NCBI RefSeq assembly: GCF_025362475.1
Contig: NZ_JANYGH010000072.1
Coordinates: forward strand, 62,001 to 126,000
DNA: 64,000 nucleotides
From: Mucilaginibacter sp.
GTDB lineage: Bacteria; Bacteroidota; Bacteroidia; Sphingobacteriales; Sphingobacteriaceae
Direction of reading: 5' to 3'
Below are positions 46,508-55,151 of the stretch, one piece after another (within the stretch, counting starts at the first letter, position 1; each line of letters begins with the position of its first letter). The translations under genes and the position numbers were made by a program. Below the pieces are notes generated by a model. It ran no database searches and was not told the origin of the DNA. It worked only from the letters and a program-made list of their open reading frames with translations.

Positions 46508-48901
46508 TTATTTATTTACCTGTGTTGAATAACCGGGTGTAACCTCAAAACTAAAGGTTTGGCTGCCGGCTTCGCCGTTAGAGCTTATACCTTCTATCAC
46601 GCCAATATATTTACCCGGTTGATCTGAAGTATAAAACGACACCTGCTTTTTACCGGCAGCACTTGTATTTACCGATGGAGCCCAATACAACACGTTCCTA
46701 AAATCGGGCATATGACTTGCAGCTTGCTCATCGGTATCATACGCAGGTGAATAAAATTGGCGCTGCTGCTGCAATCCTTCATAATCCAACACCACCGCGT
46801 GCGGGTCTATTTCGGCACCACCAAGGTCGCCTTTATAGCTTGTGAGGCTTAGTATCCCTTTTTCATAAGATGCACCCAGGGAGTAATTAAAAGGCACATC
46901 CTCCAGCTTACGAATTTTAAGCGGATCAACAGCAAATACTTTATTCATATTAAAAAATGGCACACCATCAATCAGCACCATGGGGTCTTCTTCGCCCAGG
47001 AAACCAATCCCGCTAACTACCCTTACCCTAAACTGGTTACGCGTATAAAATACGTTAACTTCCCTGATATACTCGCGCATTACCTCTTCAATAGTTGTAA
47101 ATCGGGTGTAATTATCTAAAAGATAAGTTTTAAACGGTGGGCCATAAAATGCGCTGGTATCTACATATGGCTCGTTAAACTGTTTCATCCGCGGACCGTT
47201 GTAAATATTCTGCACCTGCATGGCTATGGTTTGATCTTCAAATGTTGTTTGCATAGCAGGGGTCACATCCAGGCGCGGTAATGCTATAGGAGCAAACCGT
47301 TCAGAAAATGGAGTTAAAATATCAATCCTGTAATTGGTGTCAATAGTAGTATTGGTTTCAGCAACAACCTCATTTTGCCCATAAAACTCTTTCATGTTAA
47401 AGATCAGCCGGCCACGGGCATCGCTTTTTGCCGAGTATAGTTGTATATGTTTGCCCGGTATACCCAAATAAGCAACAATATCTTTTCCTGGTTGCTCATT
47501 TAATTTATTAGTGATCTTAGCCGTAATAATGGGCCCGTTAAGCTCTGGTAAAAAGTTAAATACCGGCGCTTTTTTACTCAATACATCATTCCAGGCAAAA
47601 TTTCTCCAGCCTTGTGTAAGCATCAGGTTATCTAAAGCCTCATCTGCCGTGGCATTGGTGTTTTTAAAATAGTACCCGGGCAATTCAATATTTCCTTTCA
47701 GATCAGATCTTAGCCATAAATAGCTTAGTATATTTTCCTGATCATTATGTTGTAAAGAATCCAGCCTATAGACTGATAATGACAAATCAGCAGCCACAGG
47801 CTTATTGCCCTGATCCTTTGCACTTATAGCAACAGCAACTTTTTTGCGGATAGTATATTGCAGCGCGTCCGTATTGGCTTCAATAGCCATATTTTTAGTT
47901 GGGCGCTTGAAATATAGGCGTTCGCAAACAGGCTTTTTATCGGCATCAAAAATGGTAATTTGTGATATACCCTCGCCCAGTTTATTCTTATCAATGGTGA
48001 ATGTAGCTGTGCCATTATCATTAACCTCGGTTTCAACAAGCTTGATCACGTTCCGGGTATGGGCAAACAAGTAAATACTTTTTGATGGCAAGTTTGTACG
48101 CACTGTAACCGCTAACTGACCATTGCCATTATCTTTTAAATTCATTACGTAACCATTGGCGTAAACCGGCGGCAGCTCTTTTTGGATTACTTTACCGGCA
48201 ATGTTTATAATAGTATGGTATGCCACACCATTTTCGGGCTTGAAAGTAAAATGGCCAATACCAAATTTAAGAGGTTGAAACCTCACTAAGGTGTCGTTCC
48301 TCTGATTTAAAATCGCTCCTTTAAAATCTACACTTTTACCCCATTGGTCTGCGGCCTTTACGCCTATTATACTTGTAATACCGTTAACCAAATTACCACC
48401 TTCCGGAAAAAACTGAACATCATAGGCTGGCAATGCTTTCTTATCTGCTTTATCCGGACTTTTCAGCGGGTTGATGATGATTAGTTTTTTTGAATAATAG
48501 TAATCGGGAGTAAAATTTTTCATCCAGCTGGTATAAGCCCTCAACACAAAATTACCTGTTGATAAGTTAACCGGGATATATAAAGAGCCACTTCCGGCAC
48601 CATCCTTCATGGCTATTTTAGTTTGCAAAACAGGGTTCTGTTTTTCGTCAAGCACCTCTACATACACAACTTTACTTAGGTTAAGCGGCTTCATAAAAAT
48701 GCCATCTACGTTGTATACCTTAAACCACAGCAATTCACCTGCGGTATAGCCGTTTTTATCGGTATGTACATACAGCTTTTCCTGCAGGGTATTTGAGGTA
48801 TACTCTTTAAAGCTATTCTGCACATCGGGCAATACCTGTCCAAACGATTTGGTTAAGGTCAACATCGCGAATGCGAAAAAAACAACACTGATTTTTCTCA
48901 T
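46508..48901 (-). CDS. Secreted MG2-like protein with a C-terminal TonB-plug-like segment and no barrel
   Basis: A 797-residue exported protein (signal ending TKSFGQ). The N-terminal part (EKLYVHTDKNGYTAGELLWF, about 42-61) is a macroglobulin MG2-like domain, and more beta-sandwich domains follow. Near residues 600-692, PMVLIDGVPFFNMNKVF and ILSLTSYKGD mimic the plug domain of SusC proteins (compare PLYVVDGF and GVVLITTKKG), yet no beta-barrel follows. A final sandwich (VSFYTSDQPGKYIGVIEG) ends the protein. It lies 13 bases after a DUF4249 gene and downstream of a TonB-dependent receptor. It may be a periplasmic or surface partner of that receptor; this is inference. Confidence 0.75.
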   Translation of the reverse strand: MRKISVVFFAFAMLTLTKSFGQVLPDVQNSFKEYTSNTLQEKLYVHTDKNGYTAGELLWFKVYNVDGIFMKPLNLSKVVYVEVLDEKQNPVLQTKIAMKDGAGSGSLYIPVNLSTGNFVLRAYTSWMKNFTPDYYYSKKLIIINPLKSPDKADKKALPAYDVQFFPEGGNLVNGITSIIGVKAADQWGKSVDFKGAILNQRNDTLVRFQPLKFGIGHFTFKPENGVAYHTIINIAGKVIQKELPPVYANGYVMNLKDNGNGQLAVTVRTNLPSKSIYLFAHTRNVIKLVETEVNDNGTATFTIDKNKLGEGISQITIFDADKKPVCERLYFKRPTKNMAIEANTDALQYTIRKKVAVAISAKDQGNKPVAADLSLSVYRLDSLQHNDQENILSYLWLRSDLKGNIELPGYYFKNTNATADEALDNLMLTQGWRNFAWNDVLSKKAPVFNFLPELNGPIITAKITNKLNEQPGKDIVAYLGIPGKHIQLYSAKSDARGRLIFNMKEFYGQNEVVAETNTTIDTNYRIDILTPFSERFAPIALPRLDVTPAMQTTFEDQTIAMQVQNIYNGPRMKQFNEPYVDTSAFYGPPFKTYLLDNYTRFTTIEEVMREYIREVNVFYTRNQFRVRVVSGIGFLGEEDPMVLIDGVPFFNMNKVFAVDPLKIRKLEDVPFNYSLGASYEKGILSLTSYKGDLGGAEIDPHAVVLDYEGLQQQRQFYSPAYDTDEQAASHMPDFRNVLYWAPSVNTSAAGKKQVSFYTSDQPGKYIGVIEGISSNGEAGSQTFSFEVTPGYSTQVNK

Positions 48902-48914
48902 AGCTTATAATTTT

Positions 48915-50099
48915 TTATTTCCAAAACGATGGTTTTTTATTTGTTCCCCGTAATGTACAATCCACACATAATGGTGTTGATGCCAGGTACCCTCCCGGAG
49001 CATAATCAACCGCTAACTGAAAGCCCCCATAAATCAGATCATTTACTTCATTGACATATATTGGTGGAATTGTTGGAATAGTACTTGTTACCTTGCGCGC
49101 GTATAGCAGTGTATTTAACTGACAGCTGCCATATGGAGTTTCGGGCACCCAGTTTCCGGGAAGATTAGCCTTATCAACAAAAATTCTTTTTTGCGCCACC
49201 TGGCCCACGGTCACAAAACCGATAACAGGCTCATTAGGGTTACTAAGGCAATGCAGGTTACCTGTTAACTCCGATGGTTGGGGATCGAAAATCCCTCCTA
49301 TCTGCTCGGTGTTTTTCTTTAAAAGCTCAAAATAATTAAAGGCCTCGGCCGTGATTACATACTGCTTTACCAATATGCTATACCTGAGGCGAAGCTTTTC
49401 TGAATTGGCTGTAATTAGCGCCATAGGTGCATCGCTTATTTTATCCGCGGCAAGCTTTGCCGATGACCCTGTAATTATGGAGTTAGATGTATCGCTTACC
49501 CAGCAATTGTATACTTTTTTTTCGGGAGTTCTGGGAGTCTGAATATCTGGTGGTGGCGGTGAATCGTTTTTAACTACAATAATCTGCGATTCAAATGCAC
49601 TTTGGATCTGGTAGGTTTCCGTATACTCCCACCTGTAATATTTGCTATTATTACTCGCATCATGGGTATCAACACTTATTTGCAGACCATCATTCTTTAT
49701 AGCAGTCCTTACACTATCAATTGGGGGCGAATTTTTTACCTGTACAAAATCCGAAGCATATTTACCACCATTTGACGTGGTAATTTTAAGACTGTATTTT
49801 TCGCCGGACGATAAGTTTAAAGGTGCAGATACATAAACTCCACCGCCTTTACTATTCAACTTATAACTTGCACCGCCAGCACTTTCAACTGCTACTGTAG
49901 CGCCCAGCTCGGGGTTAGCCCTTGAATTACTATCCAGGTTTACCGTACGGCGCAGGGTTATAGTAGTAGAATCGCCAGACGAGATATTGCCATCAACAAC
50001 CAGGTAACTGGTTACTTTAGCCGAAGGCGCAATGTTGAGCTGCTTTTTACAAGCTGTTGCTCCTGCCAGCACAAATAAAATGTATAATATTTTCTTCAT
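48915..50099 (-). CDS. DUF4249 family lipoprotein
   Basis: A 394-residue lipoprotein (lipobox AGATAC) using the ATG at 50099, with 50108 as the alternative. It shows the DUF4249 pattern: SYLVVDGNISSGDSTTITLRR-like opening, GATVAVESAGG, a middle region with YYRWEYTETYQIQS, and a late GNLHCLSNPNEPVIGFV segment with VDCTLRG near the C-terminus. Members usually sit beside STN-type TonB-dependent receptors, as here (52 bases downstream of one), and are presumed outer-membrane partners much like SusD. The ligand is unknown. Confidence 0.85.
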   Translation of the reverse strand: MKKILYILFVLAGATACKKQLNIAPSAKVTSYLVVDGNISSGDSTTITLRRTVNLDSNSRANPELGATVAVESAGGASYKLNSKGGGVYVSAPLNLSSGEKYSLKITTSNGGKYASDFVQVKNSPPIDSVRTAIKNDGLQISVDTHDASNNSKYYRWEYTETYQIQSAFESQIIVVKNDSPPPPDIQTPRTPEKKVYNCWVSDTSNSIITGSSAKLAADKISDAPMALITANSEKLRLRYSILVKQYVITAEAFNYFELLKKNTEQIGGIFDPQPSELTGNLHCLSNPNEPVIGFVTVGQVAQKRIFVDKANLPGNWVPETPYGSCQLNTLLYARKVTSTIPTIPPIYVNEVNDLIYGGFQLAVDYAPGGYLASTPLCVDCTLRGTNKKPSFWK

Positions 50100-50151
50100 C
50101 GCACTCATTCAAAATCCTTTTTTTATCAGTTTTTATATTTTAGTATCAACA

Positions 50152-52923
50152 TTAAAACCGGATATTATAATTTATAAACGGTATCGGCCGGGCAAAAATG
50201 GAGAGTTGGTATGAATTGATAACTCCGCCCTGCTGCTGAAAAAATGTTGAATACGCGTTTTGCCGTCCGGTTAAATTGTACACACCCACCGTCCATGAGT
50301 TATGGAAAGTTTGATGAACTTTATGATTGCCATCTATATTGATAGAAAAATCGGACCTGAAATAATCAGGGATCCGGTATTCGTTCCTGCCTGAGTAAAA
50401 AACACGCTCGGCGCCGTTTGAGTAATACTTGGCAATAGGCAGCGTAATAGGCCGGCCTGTACTATAAGTTACATCCAGCGAAACGCTGTAACGGTGCGTA
50501 ATGCGGTAATTACCCGTAAAGTTAAAGCTATGGGGCTTATCGTAATTAGCCGGGTAGTATGCACCTCCATTTATTAATTGGCCGGCAATAGCATCATCCT
50601 GCTTTAAAAATGTGCGCGAGTAGGTATAATTAATCCATCCGTTTAACTTACCGGTTGTTTTACGTACAGAAAGTTCAACACCATAAGCTTTTCCCTGGGT
50701 GTTTAATACCTCCTGCTCAACAGCATGGCTCATTATCAACTTGGCACCGCTTTTATAATCAAGGTAATTGTCAATATGCTTATAGTATACCTCAACCGAT
50801 GTTTCAATGGTATTTTGCTTCGCATTTTTAAATACGCCAAATGATACCTGGCTGCCATATTGGGGTTTGATATTAGGGTCGCTCAGTTTATAAATGTCAA
50901 TGGGCGATATGGCAGTTGTGTTTGATAGCTGGTGAATATATTGCGCAAGTGTGTTATAACTGGCCTTTAACGACAGGTTATCATCTATATTATAGCGCGC
51001 TGATATCCTGATTTCGGGCCGCGAATAGGTTTTAATTACCTTACCACCGCCATAGTTTGTACTATCAACCACATTTAAAGGAGTGCGCGGCAGGCCCGGC
51101 GCGTAATTACGAATGGTTTGCGCGCCAAGGTAATTAAACAGCGAATACCTGATGCCCGCGCTTATCGTAAAATCTGGTGTTATATCATATTTATCGCCCA
51201 GGTAAATAGCGCTTTCCAGAGCCTGTTCATCAGCCACCTTATCGGGCACTATTAATGAGGATGCGTTATTTGGCGTTTCGCTGCCGGGGTTTAGCTTATA
51301 ATAAATGGAGCTTAAACCAAAATCAAGGGTATTATTCCTGTTAAGGTAATAGGTAAAATCGGCTTTTAAATTGGTTTGGTTGATGCCAAATTTAAGTTTG
51401 TAGGCATTTACTGGGTTTGCACTGCTTGCAATATCATATTTATAACCATCGTAACCTACGGTTAACAAACTGTACAGCTTACTGTTAAAGTTGTGCTTCC
51501 ATTTTATGTTGGCATTTCTATTACTATAGCTGTAAGTAGTATCACTGTTTAACCTGAAATTATCACTGCTGATATAAGTGGATACATAAATGTTATTATC
51601 CTTATTTACCTGGTGGCTAAGATCAAGGTTAAGATCATAAAATGAAGCATGACTATGTTTATACGCCTGGGGTAATAACTTCAGCAACCAATCTGAATAG
51701 CTGGTACGGCCGCCAAATATGAATGATGTTTTATCCTTTACAATTGGTCCTTCAACATTAAGCCTGCTGGTAAGCAAGCCTATGCCTGCCGAACCGGTAA
51801 ACACTTTTTTGTTGCCCTCCCTATTGGTTACCTCAAGCACCGACGATAAGCGACCGCCAAACTTTTCCGGTATGGTGCTTTTATACAACTCAATCCCCTT
51901 TACAATATCGGGGTTAAAGGCCGCAAAGAAACCAAAAAAGTGGGCAGGGTTATAAATTGTTTTATCATCAAGCAATATGAGGTTTTGATCGGCAGCGCCT
52001 CCTCTAACGTTGAAGCCTGTAGTGGCCTCGCCTACTGTTTGCACTCCCGGCAGGGTTAATACAATACGTAAAACATCGGCTTCCCCAAAAACCGCGGGTA
52101 CCTGCTTTATGCTTTTAATATCCAGCCGGCTCACCGCCATTTCGGTACTGCGCACGTTAGCTACTTTATCGGCCGATATTTTTACCTCCTTTAAGCTGGT
52201 TACCTGGTCTTGTAATTCAATATTAAGCTCCCCATCGGTATACAACATAATTTGCCGCCGGGCATCTTTCATGCCTATCCCTTTAACTATTAAAAGTTGC
52301 TTGCCGCGAGGTAATGCAAGGGTATAATAGCCAAACTGATCCGTTGTTACACCCAGGCTTGAATTGCTTACATAAATGCTTGCCCCGGCTATAGCCCCGC
52401 CAGATTTACCGCTTTTTACATACCCCGATATAGTTGCCTTACCGGCTTTTATATCATTGGTTTTTATACCTATTTCATATAACTTATTTTCTAATGTTGA
52501 TTCAATTACCGGTTTTTTAACAGGAGTTGTTGTAAAGTCAATTACCGGCGATGAAACAACCGGCTGTGCCTGCCCTGGTTTAATATTAAAATAGCCGGCA
52601 GCCGGTTGCGTCAGGATCTCCTTTTCGCGGGTTAAAAAAACCTGCATTTTGGATGCGACTATTGCATAATGATAAACAGTATTGTGGAATGCCAGGCTGA
52701 GTATATTATTTAAAGGCTGATCATTTGCCTGCAATGTTATTTTTAAGCTATCAAATTGTGTACGGTCATAATAAAAATGGTAGTCGCTTTTTACTTCAAG
52801 CTCAGTTGCAAATTGTTCAACCGTGGCCTGCTGAAAGTTAACGCTTATGGTTTTTGAAATACCCTGTGCATGTAATAATTTAACCGTTAAGAAAAGAATA
52901 ATAGTAAAGTAGATTTTTTTCAT
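50152..52923 (-). CDS. TonB-dependent receptor with N-terminal STN domain
   Basis: A 923-residue outer-membrane receptor with signal peptide ending LLHAQ. An STN domain (about 24-113, with FNQ-like FQQATVEQFATELEV and FYYDRTQFD) precedes a carboxypeptidase-regulatory domain (ISGYVKSGKSGGAIAGASIY, about 165-245). A plug follows (VPAVFGEADVLRIVLTLPGV, GFNVRGGAADQNLILLDD, PEKFGGRLSSVLEVTNREGN), then a barrel. STN domains usually talk to a FecR anti-sigma factor, but none is in this window. It lacks the SusC signature and pairs with DUF4249 rather than SusD. It begins only 1 base after the 247-residue gene. Confidence 0.9.
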   Translation of the reverse strand: MKKIYFTIILFLTVKLLHAQGISKTISVNFQQATVEQFATELEVKSDYHFYYDRTQFDSLKITLQANDQPLNNILSLAFHNTVYHYAIVASKMQVFLTREKEILTQPAAGYFNIKPGQAQPVVSSPVIDFTTTPVKKPVIESTLENKLYEIGIKTNDIKAGKATISGYVKSGKSGGAIAGASIYVSNSSLGVTTDQFGYYTLALPRGKQLLIVKGIGMKDARRQIMLYTDGELNIELQDQVTSLKEVKISADKVANVRSTEMAVSRLDIKSIKQVPAVFGEADVLRIVLTLPGVQTVGEATTGFNVRGGAADQNLILLDDKTIYNPAHFFGFFAAFNPDIVKGIELYKSTIPEKFGGRLSSVLEVTNREGNKKVFTGSAGIGLLTSRLNVEGPIVKDKTSFIFGGRTSYSDWLLKLLPQAYKHSHASFYDLNLDLSHQVNKDNNIYVSTYISSDNFRLNSDTTYSYSNRNANIKWKHNFNSKLYSLLTVGYDGYKYDIASSANPVNAYKLKFGINQTNLKADFTYYLNRNNTLDFGLSSIYYKLNPGSETPNNASSLIVPDKVADEQALESAIYLGDKYDITPDFTISAGIRYSLFNYLGAQTIRNYAPGLPRTPLNVVDSTNYGGGKVIKTYSRPEIRISARYNIDDNLSLKASYNTLAQYIHQLSNTTAISPIDIYKLSDPNIKPQYGSQVSFGVFKNAKQNTIETSVEVYYKHIDNYLDYKSGAKLIMSHAVEQEVLNTQGKAYGVELSVRKTTGKLNGWINYTYSRTFLKQDDAIAGQLINGGAYYPANYDKPHSFNFTGNYRITHRYSVSLDVTYSTGRPITLPIAKYYSNGAERVFYSGRNEYRIPDYFRSDFSINIDGNHKVHQTFHNSWTVGVYNLTGRQNAYSTFFQQQGGVINSYQLSIFARPIPFINYNIRF

Positions 52924-52924
52924 A

Positions 52925-53668
52925 TTAATTGGTTAAGCTATCATAATACTTTGCAACTGAGGTGAGCGCTAACTCAAAAAGACCATCAAACTGTATATGC
53001 TTATCCTTAATATATTGCTTAAGTTCTTTCTTTTTATCAACAAACAAATTCAACACAGCGCCCTGGCTATTCACCTTATAATAAGTATTGCCTTTTTTAA
53101 TAAAGTAATCAGGAGTTTCATTTAATAAGGTAAAATACCGCTCCCTTCCAGTTGACGCCGAAGTGGATTTAATCACTTTTTCTACTTTTTTCAAAGCCTG
53201 CGACCGGCCGCCATATAACTGTTCATAAAAACCGCTTTTAATACCGGTATTGGTGCCTGCCACTCTAATAAAATGACGTGCGTGAAGATCAAAGCTGGAA
53301 ACTTTATTGGGTATTAAAGCGAATGGAGAAGCATGATTATATAATAATACAACCAGCTGGTCGGTATACAAATCATAAATCATGGGTACGTTTTCAAAGG
53401 TCTGCCCGTCATAGGCAACCGAGCCGCTCCTCCACCCGTCAATATCATCCAGGTAGGCATTGCCTTTTATGGAGGAGTCATATGAATCATAAACCAGGCC
53501 GTTATAAAGGCGGGATTGTTCACCAACACCCTGGTAAAAACGATTGACTACATTGGTAACTGCAGCATCATAAACTGCACTATCGACATCAGCTTGTGCG
53601 AATGTGGTTTTGCATAACAGGACCAGTACAAAACAACATATTATTTTGGCAGGATATCGTTTAGGCAT
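52925..53668 (-). CDS. Secreted protein of unknown function, first gene of the STN-receptor operon
   Basis: A 247-residue protein with a signal peptide ending CKTTFAQ. The body has no recognised catalytic motif. Notable segments are NRFYQGVGEQSRLYNGLVY, DIDGWRSGSVAYDGQTFENV and YDLYTDQLVVLLYN in the middle, and KKKELKQYIKDK near the end. The pattern fits a small beta-rich periplasmic or surface protein. It is first in the minus-strand operon with the STN receptor, DUF4249 lipoprotein and MG2-like protein (gaps of 1, about 50 and 13 bases). A 14-base palindrome lies 86 bases upstream. Function unknown. Confidence 0.7.
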   Translation of the reverse strand: MPKRYPAKIICCFVLVLLCKTTFAQADVDSAVYDAAVTNVVNRFYQGVGEQSRLYNGLVYDSYDSSIKGNAYLDDIDGWRSGSVAYDGQTFENVPMIYDLYTDQLVVLLYNHASPFALIPNKVSSFDLHARHFIRVAGTNTGIKSGFYEQLYGGRSQALKKVEKVIKSTSASTGRERYFTLLNETPDYFIKKGNTYYKVNSQGAVLNLFVDKKKELKQYIKDKHIQFDGLFELALTSVAKYYDSLTN

Positions 53669-53753
53669 GCAGTTAATATTTATTCAGTAATTAAACAAAT
53701 TTTAACCAGCAAAGCAAATTTTCAACAATTTGGCAGCCTATCAAATTATAATA

Positions 53754-53767
53754 TAACAAATTTGTTA
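53754..53767. promoter_or_regulatory. Palindrome TAACAAATTTGTTA upstream of the STN-receptor operon
   Basis: A perfect 14-base palindrome in the 156-base gap before the 247-residue gene start. It could be an operator, but A/T-rich palindromes arise by chance and no second copy was found by eye. Confidence 0.3.
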
Positions 53768-53824
53768 CAATACTTATTATTACGTTGATATTTTTATCGT
53801 TTTTGAATCATAAAATATAATTTA

Positions 53825-54865
53825 CTATTGTTTTTCTGAGGGTGCAGCTATAACAGTATTCTCCTTTAAAGGTATCCCAAAATCAGGTGATCCATCTTTT
53901 TTCCAGCTGAATTTTTGTGCCCGTGGCGAGCGGTCATTACCGCAACCCTGCCCTGGTTTTGAGTTGGCATGATAAAGTATCCAATCCTCGGTACCATCGG
54001 GAGATTTGAAAAAAGAATTATGACCGGGCGCATAAACGCCATTTTCCGGAGATTGCTTAAATACCGGCTGAGCTGATTTTTTCCATGAGGAAGGGTCCAT
54101 CAGATCACTATTTTTTGATGCAGTAAGCATGCCCAGGGCGTAATAATCTGTCCAGCAGCCGCTGGCAGAGTATACCAGGAACAATTTATCCTTGTGCTTT
54201 AATATTTCAGGACCCTCATTTACATTTACATGTGGCGGGTTTGAGGCTGCACCCAAATCACCATACTTTTCCCAGTCATAAACCGGACTTGATATTTTCA
54301 CCCGCGAACCATTTATGGTATAAGGATCCTTCATTTTAGCGATGTAAATATTCTGTTGTTCATTAACATCGCCCTCCCATCCGGCCCATATCATATACAG
54401 TTGCCCGTTGTTTTCAAATACCGAAGCATCAATAGCCCATTTATTGGTTTCGTCACCTACCTGCCCTTTAAAAACCCAATTGCCTTGTAAAGGATCAGCA
54501 GCGGAGTTTTCAATCACATAAATGCGGTGATTATTGTTATTGCCATCATCTGCAGCAAAATACATATACCATTTACCTTTAAAAAAATGAAGTTCGGGTG
54601 CCCACAATTCTTTTGAATAGCTACCACCCGGCGGCGGCAGCCATACCGTTTTTTTCTCGGCTAAGTTCAATTGCGTCAAATCCTTTGTTTTCCATATAGC
54701 AAGCCTGTTCCCTAATGAATTGGTATAATAATAAAAGCCATCCTTATAAATAACCCAGGGATCGGCACCAGATGGCAACAGGGGATTGGTAAAGGTTTTT
54801 TGCTGGGCAAATGCGGCTTTGGTAATCAGCAATAGAATGATGCAGGTTTTTATCACGTTTTTCAT
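53825..54865 (-). CDS. GH43 family alpha-L-arabinofuranosidase-like enzyme
   Basis: A 346-residue secreted enzyme (signal ending KAAFAQ). The three GH43 acids are clear: D35 in GADPWVIY (base), D146 in WAIDASVF (pKa modulator) and E217 in VNEGPEIL (acid). ELWAPELHFFKGKWYMYF is the blade-2 signature. The whole length is one propeller with no accessory domain. It is separated from the upstream GH51-like gene by 286 bases that contain an inverted repeat, so it probably has its own promoter. The neighbouring GH51-like enzyme supports an arabinose-decorated substrate. Confidence 0.9.
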   Translation of the reverse strand: MKNVIKTCIILLLITKAAFAQQKTFTNPLLPSGADPWVIYKDGFYYYTNSLGNRLAIWKTKDLTQLNLAEKKTVWLPPPGGSYSKELWAPELHFFKGKWYMYFAADDGNNNNHRIYVIENSAADPLQGNWVFKGQVGDETNKWAIDASVFENNGQLYMIWAGWEGDVNEQQNIYIAKMKDPYTINGSRVKISSPVYDWEKYGDLGAASNPPHVNVNEGPEILKHKDKLFLVYSASGCWTDYYALGMLTASKNSDLMDPSSWKKSAQPVFKQSPENGVYAPGHNSFFKSPDGTEDWILYHANSKPGQGCGNDRSPRAQKFSWKKDGSPDFGIPLKENTVIAAPSEKQ

Positions 54866-55020
54866 CGCCTAAATATAGGATACATTTTATTTATTGTAAT
54901 GATCCGGGCACATTCCTTCTTGAGTTTTATAGGGGTTGCCGATGCTTTTTTATAGCCTGTTACAGGGACCAGGTTATAGAGGAGGTTGTTACCAACAGGC
55001 TTGGGGATAAGAAGCAATAA

Positions 55021-55053
55021 TTTTGATTACGACGAGTGATGTCGTAATCAAAA
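55021..55053. repeat. Inverted repeat downstream of the GH51-like gene
   Basis: Perfect 13-base arms TTTTGATTACGAC and complement around a 7-base loop. It lies about 100 bases after the GH51-like stop and before the GH43 promoter area. On the minus strand the stem ends AATCAAAATTATT, without a good T-run. It may be a terminator-like or REP-like element. Confidence 0.6.
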
Positions 55054-55151
55054 CACTGCCACAATTTAACAATCAGGGGTATTGAATAAAATTTATTGAT
55101 TTTAGATGGTGTTTGCTATATATCGTTTGGAATACTCACAGTACAACAGGG

